Below are positions 34,566 to 45,028 of a stretch of 64,000 nucleotides of DNA, piece by piece; position 1 is the stretch's first letter; the number at the start of each line of letters is the position of its first letter. This stretch comes from Paraconiothyrium sp. Pb-2020 (taxonomy: Eukaryota; Ascomycota; Dothideomycetes; Pleosporales; Didymosphaeriaceae). Where the stretch lies: positions 1,054,001 through 1,118,000 of the forward strand of contig JAJUBI010000009.1 in assembly GCA_022419385.1 (NCBI GenBank), given 5' to 3'. The notes under the pieces are model-generated. The model was not told where the DNA came from. It was given only the letters and a program-made list of their open reading frames with translations, and searched no databases. The translations under genes were made by a program, and so were the position numbers.

Positions 34566-36863
34566 ATGTTCCTCAGAAAACGCGCAGACACTGTGAACAT
34601 CACAGCAGAACCCAGAGTCGTGGACACGAGTGGCAACTGGAAAGGAAACGATGGCGAGTGGTCCACCTTCTACATCAACGTCGGAGATAAGGATAATGAC
34701 GGTGGCGGCCAAAACTTCGAAGTTCTTCCTAACACACAGTCCGGCCTGACAGTTTTACCATATACGACCGGATGGTGCGATACTGACTGTGCTGCAAGTC
34801 GTGGTGTGGGTATAGTCAATGGAAATCAAGAGCCAGGGTTGGTAATAAGTCCTGACTCCACCACATGGAAGGGAACAGGAACTTTCAATCTGTCTATCCC
34901 AGCTTTGTACAATGTGACAGACAATGGGGGTATAGCCGGGCTCGATTACCTTGGTATCGGGAAAGGTTCGAAAGACAGTTGGGTCGCGCAAGATGTGTTG
35001 ATTGCGGGATCAACTTCCGAGGACTTCTACCTGGGACAATTTGGGCTATCAGCTGGGGCTACTAACCCAGGGGGTGGGCAGGGTGCTATCGCCTCTTTCA
35101 TCCAAAAGTTCAACAACACAGGCGTTATTCCGAGCGTCTCTTATGGATATGCTGCGGGTGCCAAATACAGTAAGTGCCCTTTACTTGCAAGTTATTTTTT
35201 TCAGTCACCCTCTTCGGCAGCAAGGCGTTGTGGCGCAGCTCGAGGGACCTTGATACGCGTTTACGAATGGCCTATAGATATTGATCGTGCTGACTGAATG
35301 ATAGAACGAAATAATGTTGGTGTTCTTGGAAGCCTCGTGCTTGGCGGCTACGACGAGACGCGGATCAACCCGGACAATCAAGTTTCTATCAAGATGCCAA
35401 ACGCTCAAAATAATTCTCTCGTCGTTGGAGTGCAGTCCGTATCGTGGATACCCAACTCGAATGTCAATCCGACTGTGGTTTCGTTCACAGAGGATAACGT
35501 CAAAGGCTTTTTGGCAACCATCGACTCGACATTCCCGTACCTATGGCTTCCCGACGCAGTGTGCGATCATTTTGCCGAGACGTTCAATCTGAATTACAAT
35601 AAGACGACCAACTTCTATACGCTAAATTCTACTGCTGCGGCAAATAATAAACAGCAAAACGCCACGGTCCAGTTCAAGATTGGAAGCGATCCATTCGGTA
35701 GTGGACCTAGCTATACGACGATCTCCTTGCCCTGGTCGGCCTTCGATTTGACGTTCACGGACCCAAAGAACAAAGATGATTCAACAAGGTACTTCCCCAT
35801 AAAGAAGTCTCCAACTGGAGTGTTTGTTCTCGGTCGCACTTTGCTACAGGAGGCTTACATCATCGTGGACTACGAGCGCACGAACTTCACGGTCTCGCAG
35901 GCTCCTCTCTTAGACGATTCGCCGGATCCTAATCCTGTTGTGATCCGCAGTCCGTCGTACGTCGCACCTACCCCAACTCCGCTTCCTACGGGAGGCGGGA
36001 GTAAAGGTCTGTCTGGCGGAGCGATTGCAGGTATCGTCATTGGCATCTTAGCTGTGGCTTTGGGTGTGGCCTTTGCCATCTTTATATGGTGGAAGAAGCG
36101 ACGAGAGCGCAGGAATGCTCCGCCAGCCTACAAGGAAGCCGCCGAGATAGACACCTCTGCCGCCGGGGACCAGATCAAGCACCGCCGCGTTTCTGAGCTA
36201 GATTCTCAGCCTCCAGGTGCGCCAAAACCAGGTCCCGGTGGATTCTACGGCGACGATCGGGACCGCAAGGACCTCAGTCCCTTCCCAACGATCAGCGAGA
36301 TGGATAGTCCTCCTGCCGAGCTCTATAGCCCCCCAACGATCGCAGCTACTCCTCACAGTGAAGGCAGCGGTGCCGATTACTTCACTGCCGGGGCCAAATT
36401 GGGTCGCCGCGGCGCAACAAGAGAATCGTCCGCGAACAATTCGCCCGGTACACCGCCGTTCATCACACCGATTGCAGAGCTACCCGGCGACGACGGCCAG
36501 CGCTTAGACCCTGTCCCAGGCTCGAAAGGAAGTTCCAAATTGAGCAGTGGGTCAGTAGCCAAACGCGATCCCAGCGGAACACGCTCGCGGAGCAATATCG
36601 ACGAAGTCATGAAGCGGCACTCCGCCGAGCCTTCGCCCGCACGACCCGCAAAGGACGAGCCCGCCACCGAAGGGACAGACAAGAAGACGGACGCAGAAGC
36701 AGAAGGAGTGGCAGAAGGGGAGCGCCGCCCGTCACACGCGCGCGGCGCAAGTGACGCCACGGTTCAGAGCGATACTACGGTGGTGTCGCAGCCCACACCC
36801 GAGGAACTGGAGCGGTGGGCGCTCGCGGAGGACGGGCAGCCTAGGCGGCCGCTCTCTGAATGA
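34566..36863 (+). CDS. Aspartic-protease-like single-pass membrane protein, first catalytic site lost
   Basis: Exon 1 34566..35169 and exon 2 35305..36863; 135 bp intron GTAAGT..GATAG with CTGAC; about 720 residues from MFLRKRADT. The luminal part has the peptidase A1 layout: WSTFYINVG, then FEVLPNTQSGLTVLP (about 51-65) where active enzymes have D-T-G-S. The flap-region cysteines and GIAGLDYLGIG follow. The second site IDSTFPYLWLP (Asp near 275) keeps one Asp, and VFVLGRTLLQEAYIIVDYE is typical of the C-terminal lobe. A Gly/Pro linker leads to one TM (GIVIGILAVALGVAFAIFIWW, about 440-463), a basic stop-transfer and a 255-residue Ser/Pro-rich cytoplasmic tail. I infer a non-proteolytic surface sensor or adhesin. 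No signal peptide is in frame, so the 5' exon may be missing or frameshifted. Confidence 0.8.
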
Positions 36864-38455
36864 GGCAAGAAATTTGCGACAGGATCTTAGGAGGGAGGTA
36901 CAGAAGTGGCTTGGGATGGATCTACGCTTCGGCGAAATTTGCTTGCTTTCCTGCGTTCTCGTTCTTCCGTGTCGTTCTCAAGGGATTGGATATACACGCT
37001 GGAGTACAAGGGGGCTCGCGCACGATGATGTTGATGCCCGCTACGCTCATTACGCTACGATAATGTAATTGTATAGTCGACCGTTCCGAACGGTTCATGT
37101 CGTGTTCTTCGTCTTCAGTCGTGGTGCGCGATTGCGCCCTCGAGGATGTCCTCGAAACGTTCCGACGTCGCACAGCGAGCGTTTCCACTCGCTACACCCG
37201 GTACAAGCAAAGGGCACACCCGATCACGATTGCGACGACAGAACGGGCGCCAAACTTCCACTTGTGACCACCCTGTATGTACAGCACAACCATGCGCAGC
37301 ACCGGCGGTCAACGGCGATCAGTCCTCCCGGCCTTATGGTCGTGGTGTGGCACCCACTATGCGGCGCGCGTCGACAGCGGACGATAGATTATATCCGCAG
37401 CGGTTAAGCACATGGGCTGCACGTGTGCGGCGCGGTTGCACGGTCTTGGTGCTCGAGAACCACTTGCTCCCCGGAGCGTCTATATTATGTGCACGTAAGG
37501 TGTGTATTGTCGGCGAGGCTGACACGGCGATCCATTCCCCGCCGATGGAAGAAGGACATGAATGCTGCATTGGGGAAGGTTGCGCGATGCTCGGATCATT
37601 GAACATGTCGCTCACTCAGCAGCCCTTCAGAAGGAAGAGACAGGCACGAACTTTCGAAGGATCAACCGCGTGAGCAAACGCCTCGCACGTCCCAATCCCC
37701 TCAGCCCTAACATCAGTGTAAGCACAACCACCTTCCAACATGTTGAAAGCGTGGGCGCCATCGCAAGACGCCACCGCCGTCAGCACCACTCACTCGCACG
37801 GATGCCAGGGAAGCCATCCTGTGCCTGTGGACCGGTGAGATGGCCAGCGCAAGTCGATGCTGCAAGGCGCTGGTCTAGATGCATGGTGAGCACGTCGTGG
37901 CCATGGACAGAATGGGAAGGAGCAGCGCTTTGCGAGAGCGAGCTGGGCGTTCAGGCAACCCTTCGCTCGGATGAATTGTTGAGTGCGGAGCAGACTGCGA
38001 AGCATTGCGTGATCAGGCGCATCAGTCCGTCGCGTATACAATGCTACCATTATGGTTGTCGTAGTATCTCGTCATGCAACATGCCTGTAAAAGCAACGCT
38101 CAAAAGTACCGGGGGCCGCTTCCCAGTGCGTGCTCTGCTCCGAGCCCTATGTAAGCAGGCGTTACTGTACCTTGCTGCGCGGCTCATCTATCGTACCGAG
38201 ACCAGCCGTCTCTGCACTCCCCGTCCACATTCACGAACTGTGCCGCAATAACCTCGACCACCCTCTAACACCCCATGAGCGGGCTTCGCGCCTCTGTTCC
38301 TGTCGCATGCTGTGATCGTCCTACCCGGGCGCCTATGCATGCACCCAGCCGAGCCATGTACGTCGCCGTCACAGCGAGCTATCAATCATGTCAAATGCCA
38401 TCTCCCCCGGCTCAGATCTCCAGATTCTCGACTTCTGGGATCGCGGCCTGCGCTA
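36864..38455. other. Gene-poor intergenic region
   Basis: About 1.6 kb between convergent genes. ORFs of 175 and 229 codons on the plus strand (37146, 37562) are rich in Arg/His/Cys/Ser with no pattern. I see no real gene. Confidence 0.5.
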
Positions 38456-39970
38456 TCACCCGCTGGCCTCGATATGCTGCAGCGGCCACTCTGTTGCCTC
38501 GCGCCAGGGCTCCTCGGTCAACTCGTCCAACACGGCCTTCACTATGCGGTCTGTCCAGCCCCTCAAGAACCAGTATGTCCGCGCGGCAGCAGACAGGATG
38601 ATGGTCCAGTACATGTTGATGATGAGAGCGCCGGGGCTGCGCTGCCGCAGCCCGAACATGAAGTTCGGACTAAGGTGGAAAGGCCAGTAGAACAGGAAGC
38701 GCATGTCGCGGTTCTCCATGCAGGGCCTGCTGCAGCGCAGGAGGTTCTCGCGCATGCCGGTAACGAACCCGAGCAGGTCGCGACGTGAATCTTCGTCGAG
38801 GGATTCATCCTCGTCAAAGAGCGCGGTGAGCGTAGGGAGCTGCTCGAGCATCTTCTGAAAGAGGGGTTGCGGTGCAGTCTCGTACACCGGATCTTTGAAA
38901 ATATGTTGGAAGGGCCCGCTCATCATGATGCCCATTTGCGCGGCCGCTATCACGCGGCCAATGCCCTGGATCAAGCTGAAAATGTCTGCAAGATCGTCGA
39001 GGGCATTATGCGGTCCGGCATCCGCTTCTACTGCGTCCAAACCTCTTGATGCAAATACTGAAATCGGGATGAGCGTTGATGCAGCAAATGCTGCAGGTGC
39101 ATTCTCCTCGGTTATATTTTGGAGCAGTTTGCGTAGACCCCGGAGAGCGTGATCCTGATGATGTGTGCCGGCAGCGTAGTAGTCGGCTCGTCGGTCTGGC
39201 TTATTATGAGCTAGCTGAAAGGAAGACAAGGCAAGAATCTCGTGTAAGAGAAACGTCTGTTTGAGGCCTTCTCTTGATACTACTGTCCTCCAGATGTGTA
39301 AACTGTGCGGTGACAATGATAGTGTCTCGACGCCATCGGTCATCCAATGGTGCCTGTTCTCGAATGAGCAGCGTGATTCGGGTCATGATTTGCGAAGACA
39401 CCCACATTGCTTCAAGATCGTAAAGCCACAGATCAACCTCGCTTATTTCACGCCGTTTTACAAAGTTCGTTATGAACGGAAAATGATCTGACCCAGATCT
39501 AGGCGAATCTCCATCTGACGGCTCGGTCACTGTTGATTGGTCGATGTTTTTCGATGGTATCGCGGATAGTGTACTACTGTCTTCAGGTTCCTATATAAGT
39601 ACTTAGATTCACCATCTCTGCCACGGTATGTAGTACGAGTGAACCTTACGCTCTTGGTCTTGCCAGTCTTTTTAGAAACATTGCTGCTACTACTACTGCT
39701 TGCTACGGTTGGGACAGTCGGAGGTGCGTTCGGATCGATGAGGCTACACAGAACATTGTGCCTTGCGCAGTTGGCACACGGTTTGGCTTCGTCGCACTGT
39801 GCCAAGTAGTCAGCAAACAAGCCTTCCAAGGTTCTGGTAGCGAGATCTCGAGTACGATCGGAGATTACGCTGTTGATGGCGCACCGCTTCACGTATGTAT
39901 GTACCTTGACATGCCTGGCTTTGCATTGGCGACAGCCTGTTCTTGACTTCTTGTGGCCCAAACGCGGCAT
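38456..39970 (-). CDS. Zn2Cys6 transcription factor, sterol-uptake-control (UPC2)-like
   Basis: Four exons: 39970..39905, 39796..39650, 39590..39400 and 39353..38456, with introns of 108, 59 and 46 bp; 433 residues. The first intron falls inside the zinc cluster; splicing gives CRQCKARHVKC joined to DEAKPCANCARHNVLC, a perfect CX2CX6CX5CX2CX6C. The second joins GKTKS to EPEDSSTLSAIP. The third, donor GTGTCTTCG, restores EAMWVHHWMTD and RTVVSREGLKQTFLLHEILALSSFQLA. The HHW and LLHEILALSS blocks are characteristic of the UPC2-like regulatory domain, which binds ergosterol in yeast. The short C-terminus (WPLQHIEASG) fits. It lies 1 kb downstream of, and on the same strand as, an MFS transporter. 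Direct regulation of that gene is a reasonable guess, not shown. Confidence 0.85.
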
Positions 39971-40964
39971 CGGGCACGGATCTCGGAAGAAACAACGAAT
40001 AGAAAGACAGCTGAGGCGTGCGTAGCCACCGGCTTGACCGTTGGACCTGGGCTGGAGCCGTGGCCACCGGTTGGGGGAGAGGTGAGAATGCGAATCCGAG
40101 CTGGAGTACGGGCCGGAGGGAAGTGCAATCCAGCAGTCTTTCAGAGGGGCCTGTCCTGTGTTCGAATTATTGGCTGGTAGATCTCTCACTCGCGCTAGGC
40201 TGTCTTTGCTGCCACCGGCAGGCGTTCTTGAGATCGTCGACAAGGAAGAGTGCGAGGTCGGGCGTCGATGTACCACAGTGGGCCTACGCCGCGCCTGACA
40301 CCTGTCACCGAGAGGAGTTCGAGCCTCGAGTCATTGACATGTTCCTGAAAGGCTTCACGTCTAGTATGATGCTGCTAGGAGGCACGTATGCGAGCTGTTG
40401 CAATTGAGGGCACTGTGCAGAGGACGCGATATGCCGGTAATGTCCGAGCTCAAGCGATCCAAATCGCACTGTATTGGACAGCATGAGCAAGGTCAAAAGC
40501 TTTCTTGCAGTAGCGCGAGGAGGTAGAATGAACAGCCAATCCCGCAGTCTCAAAAACTTAGAAGCAGACCTAGGCTTGAGGGTGGTGGCATTATCGGCAG
40601 AATTAGCCGCCGTGCGTCACGTGAGATTGGATTCTTCGCTTAGATCTCGGTCCGTTCCGCGGACTCTGATAACAACGGCTATTGCGCAACACGACAGCTG
40701 AAAGTGCCGGCGGCACTCAAGTGTTTGTACCGACCTTTTCTGGGTTGCTTACATGCCGAGACCATTTTGCAGGAGATTGTTGATCGCGAGACGCTAGATC
40801 TAGACGATCGGAGATAAGCCCGCATATCCTCACACATGCTGACTGAGTCAAGCACGACAATCTCATCACCATAAGCGAGAGCTTATTGACGATGTGCGGT
40901 TGTCGCGGCTGCCCCGCTTGGTCTTCGAAACGTCCGCGAATCTCTCCTTTTTCCGATACCCTAA
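39971..40964. promoter_or_regulatory. Region between the MFS transporter and the Zn2Cys6 gene
   Basis: About 1 kb: 3' end of the transporter and promoter of the regulator. The regulator frame is open upstream to about 40276, so a longer N-terminus is formally possible, but MPRLGHKKSRTGC is the usual kind of start. Confidence 0.5.
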
Positions 40965-42637
40965 TCACATCTTCACCTGAAACCTGGGATTGGTCCGTAT
41001 CCTTTCTCCATATAGCAAGAAAAGCCATGGCAAAGGACACATAGCCAAGGCCAAGAACCCCAGCAAGCTATTACCCCAACCTAGGTTTAGAGCCTGGTAC
41101 ATAGAACGTCCGAAGAGAGGTACGAGTGCGCCGATGAGCGACCGCGCAGCCGTCAAGGCTCCAGAAGCAGACGCTTCGTATAACGGGTGCGAATCGATGA
41201 TGTATGTAACGATGCACATCTAGCGCTTGGTCAGTACGGGTTACTGGAATGTGGAATGATAGCATACCATGAGCAGGTTTATGCCAATACCCATGAACGT
41301 CGTTCCAACAATTGGCACGATCCAGTGCACCTTTGCCTGTGCAGACCAGCCATACCAAAATAGACCGATTGGTACAAAGAAACTGCCCGGAACCAACGGT
41401 AGCAGACGATACTCTGGCTTCCAAGCTCCTTCCCCGGCCTTCTTCTTGTACATACTATCCGACCATATACCACCCCAGACAAGGCCGATCAATGAGCCGA
41501 CGCCCAACCCCAGATACGTCAGGCCAATCGTTCCCGTGCTGAAGCCGTACTGGTACTGGAAGACGATTGGGAATGTCGTGAAGAGCAGGTACATGAAGCC
41601 GTACACGAGGCCTTGATAGATGCTCAAGCTTGCTACGATGGGGCTCAGGACTAGCAGCTTGAGGGGCCTGATAATGCCACGCGCGAACACTTCGCTCGGC
41701 TTCTGCTTTGCACCAGCCAGTGCAGACGTCAAGTTGGTCTTGCCGGTTTCCTTCCGCAGCCTTGCTGCTTTGCGTTCGAGCAACACGACAGGATAAGTTT
41801 CTTCCTGGAAGATGATGGTCGCGATACTACCGACGCCTGCAGCAATTGCGAGAACCTGGATTTTGTAGCGTCAGCATACGCACAGATGCTATAGTTCTCC
41901 CAGAATCTACTCACCCAGCAAATCCACCTCCACCCCGCATCCTCACCCAGATACCCACCCGCGATGGGACCAAGAATCGGTCCCAGCAAAGGTCCAAGCG
42001 ACCAGATTGCAATGACACCTCCGCGATGTTGTGGCTTAATCAAATCTCCAAACGATCCTGCACCGATAGTGATCGGCGACGCTCCAAAAGTGCCTGCGAG
42101 GAACCGGAAGAAGATCAAGGACCCCAGCGAAGGCGCAAGTGCTGTTGCAACATTTGCGAGTACGAACAAAACACTGCAGACAGCGTAGATGGGAAGTCGA
42201 CCGTAAAGCTCCGACAGTGGTCCAATCACAAGCGGTCCGAAGAAGTAGCCCAAAACCCAAACGGAGACTACAAAGCTCGCCAAAAGCGGATTGGAAGATT
42301 GGAACGTGGCCATGACTTGCTGAATCGCTGGGGCAAACATCGTGGAGCCTAGAGGTCTGAGTCTCCACCATTAGCAATTCATCAAACACCGGACAAGACA
42401 TCGGGACTTATCATACGTGAGGAATGTGTTGTAACAAATCACAAGGATCTGCTTTACCTTCCGTTTGTTGGTCCAATTCAGCGGTTTCTCCACGTCGTCT
42501 TCCCCAGCCCAGTCGACAACATCGGCCTCCGCGACTCGTCCAGTCTCTTCAACCGCAACTGTTTCCCCATCATATACCTGTTTATTCATCGCTGTCGTTG
42601 GGGCATACGCGCCGGTCTCTTTGTTCGTGACACTCAT
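40965..42637 (-). CDS. MFS drug:H+ antiporter-type transporter (DHA1 group)
   Basis: Four exons: 42637..42417, 42356..41915, 41855..41268 and 41219..40965, with introns of 60, 59 and 48 bp; 501 residues. The acidic N-terminus ends DDVEKPLNWTNKRKVKQ, typical of fungal DHA1 proteins. Twelve membrane segments can be traced. Motif A appears as GPLSELYGRLPIY after TM2, and the antiporter motif C as GPLLGPILGPIAGGYLGE in TM5. The last part runs LYEASASGALTAARSLIGALVPLFG, followed by two helices and a short basic tail (GERIRTNPRF). These proteins export toxic compounds or metabolites with proton gradients, or move polyamines and similar molecules. The substrate cannot be read from sequence. The adjacent Zn2Cys6 gene and a CGG-N9-CCG palindrome 190 bp upstream suggest inducible expression. 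Confidence 0.9.
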
Positions 42638-43480
42638 TGCTGTTCAGATGATCGGGAACTTCGACAGAACCAAAAGAACACGACAAGGCGAAATAGAGCT
42701 GAGCAGAGCACCGGCATATAGATGAGAGACGGCCTTGGCACTCCCGGATATAGCAATTCGCGTGACACGCATCGAGCTTATTGGACGTGGTGCGTAACCG
42801 AGGCTGCGAGTTGCGCACCCTCAAATGCGGAGTTAGACTCCGCCTTTGCGGGGATCCTTGTGCGCTCACATTCTGGTGTATATGGACTGCCCTTGTCATC
42901 GCTTTCGTGCTTTGCGATGCAGTTTTGATAGTCGGGTGGACTAGCTGGTAAGTTGCGGTTGTATTCACCTGCTAACGTTGTCGCTAGCGGTGCGCCGTGA
43001 AGCTTACGCTCCCATAGTACCTTCTAAGCGTTTAGGCGACAAGCCGACTGTTTTCCATCAGTTAATTTAGATTCCACATTGAGACATCGTTGCAGGGATG
43101 TTTTGGTACCTCAGAACCTTCCACTAGAGGACTATCGCGTACGCAAAACTGCTATTGTCACGGCGAGGTCGGTGTTTTAGTAATTCGGACGCCGAGTGAT
43201 TGTAAATGGGCGTCGTTTCCCAGAGGCCTATCTTGAGCCTCGGGCTCATGAGGATTCTACTGCGGAATAACCAGCGCTCTCCGACCCAGAATCGTTCAAG
43301 AGAACTCTACCTGTGCCGTCACCATATCGTAACCACAAACATCCTGCTTTGAGCCAGATTACAGGCGAATGTTCCTAGTGATAGCGACGACAAGTAAAGG
43401 AGATGTGTAGTGAAGGATAAGGTTTGCTTCACGAAGAGCAGTGAAAGATGAATTGTGTACGGAACGTTATTGCTGCCTTC
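42638..43480. promoter_or_regulatory. Promoter region of the MFS transporter
   Basis: About 0.84 kb between two minus-strand genes; it contains the palindrome listed separately. No gene recognised. Confidence 0.5.
42828..42842. promoter_or_regulatory. CGG-N9-CCG palindrome, candidate Zn2Cys6 binding site
   Basis: CGGAGTTAGACTCCG has perfect 6-bp arms (7 with flanking G/C) around TAG, about 190 bp upstream of the MFS start codon. Inverted CGG triplets are the standard target of Zn2Cys6 dimers. Which factor binds is not known. Confidence 0.5.
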
Positions 43481-44492
43481 CTAGTTATGCAAGTCTCTTT
43501 CGAGCGTTACTACTGGCTTTTCTATTCGATAAAGTGTCTTCGCCACATTGAAGTATCCCTCATACTCGATTTCCTCCCCATCAATATCCCCATGATAATG
43601 ACCCCCAACGTCTCTCCCGTCCATTGACGCACAATGCGTATGCTTCTAGTACGTTAGCGTGCACTTTTCTTTGCTGCACAGGGATAGCACCTACTTCCAT
43701 CCGCAACTCTAACTTCTTCCCAGGGTCCGCCGAATGCAGCACACTCAAGCACACAATCGGCGCCTCAAAATCATGATAAGTTAGCCAATCGTTCAGCTGC
43801 TTCGAACTGTCCCAGGGCAGCTCCTCCTCCGGCGGGAAATCCGGCATAATGTGATAATTCGATTTTCCCTTTTTGACAACAAAAACACCCCCCAGACTAA
43901 TCATGCGGTCCCCGAACGCATCGGCCAAGGCTCTCTGCATTAACTCTGTGATACTCTTTTCTTTGCCGACGCGGCCCCGCGCCGTGATTTTGATCACCTG
44001 GCCGGGGCCGCCCAGGGAGCCGTATAGGTTTATCATAAGCGCGCAGTCAAGGCTAGGACTCCTCTCTACGCTCGGATTCCCATCTTTAATCTGCGCGAAA
44101 TATGTACCATTAGTAACATTATCGAACCCCTCGCTCCAAGATAAGTTTGGAACGAGTTCGCAATTGCGTCCTACGACATGGAACGGTCCAGCACCTGCCC
44201 CGAGAAGGCCGCCGCCGTGAGGACCCATTTCCATGGCGCGCGCGATGTCCAGGATGCTCCATGTGCAGTCTAGTCGGGGTTGCGGGAAGAGGTTGGGTTG
44301 GCCGCCTACGTCTGAGATCTTTTCGTCGCCGGAGAGGCCTTGGGTTGCAAGGTGGAAGGGAGCTTTCCGGAGGTCAGGGCAGGATACTACGTCGACGGTG
44401 GCATGTTTGTAGTTGGCGGCGAGGGGCGATTGGAGGGCCGTGGCTATCTCTTTGAGGGTTGGGGGAGACAGAGTTATTTTTTCCGTTTGCAT
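43481..44492 (-). CDS. Ester hydrolase, C11orf54/DUF1907 family
   Basis: Exon 1 44492..43695 and exon 2 43642..43481; 52 bp intron GTAGGT..AGAAG with a GCTAAC branch; 319 residues, close to the 315 of the human protein. The first exon has CPDLRKAPFHLA, GPHGGGLLGAGAGPFHVVGRNCELVPN and LGGPGQVIKITARGRVG. Splicing joins LELRME to HTHCASMDGRDVGGHYHGD, supplying the H-x-H ... H cluster that binds zinc in this family. Without splicing the frame misses all of these histidines, which makes the intron convincing. The human enzyme hydrolyses simple esters in vitro, and the physiological role in fungi is unknown. The tail YFNVAKTLYRIE also fits the family. Confidence 0.88.
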
Positions 44493-45028
44493 GATGATGA
44501 ATGTCGGGAAGGAGGGTTCTTAATCATTTGATGTAGTGATGATGAAGTTGCAGTTGTAATGGAATACACGATCACGTAGTTCGGACCCGCTGTTCTTTCC
44601 GAGGTCAGCGCCAGTAGTTGGTTCTGTGGAGATGGTCCGAAGCTGTTATGGCTACCCCACCTTCGGTAGGCGGACTGCCTACCACGTCATCTCTGCTCCT
44701 CGTTCTTATTTAGCACGAACCACACGATACCTTTCTCCAAAAATTCTAGTATAGGGAGAAGCAAAATCAGTAGAGGTAAGAGTGATGCGTAAGTAGATGG
44801 AAAAGCAATCTTGGGAAGCTTCCAACAACCGTCAACACCGACACCTATTCAAAATGACTGGGGGAAGCGACTCGGTGCTGTTCTAGAACCTTGACATATC
44901 GCTACGGACCCTGAAGATCTATCCTTACTGGTGCTCGCAATACGAAGATGCTGCATCCCAGCTGATGAATATGAGGGGTCCTGAAGTATTCTCAAAATCC
45001 TTCTGTATATTCTCTTGACCTCTGCACG
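44493..45028. promoter_or_regulatory. Divergent promoter of the DUF1907 gene and the HET gene
   Basis: About 0.54 kb. It contains an inverted repeat GGTAGGC-GGACT-GCCTACC at 44665-44683, near the middle, which could be a regulator site or an mRNA/terminator hairpin. No TATA box chosen. Confidence 0.45.

Noticed and set aside
37146..38251. Overlapping ORFs of 175 and 229 codons
   Set aside because: Composition is like random translation of GC-rich DNA, no hydrophobic core pattern or motif, no good splice sites.
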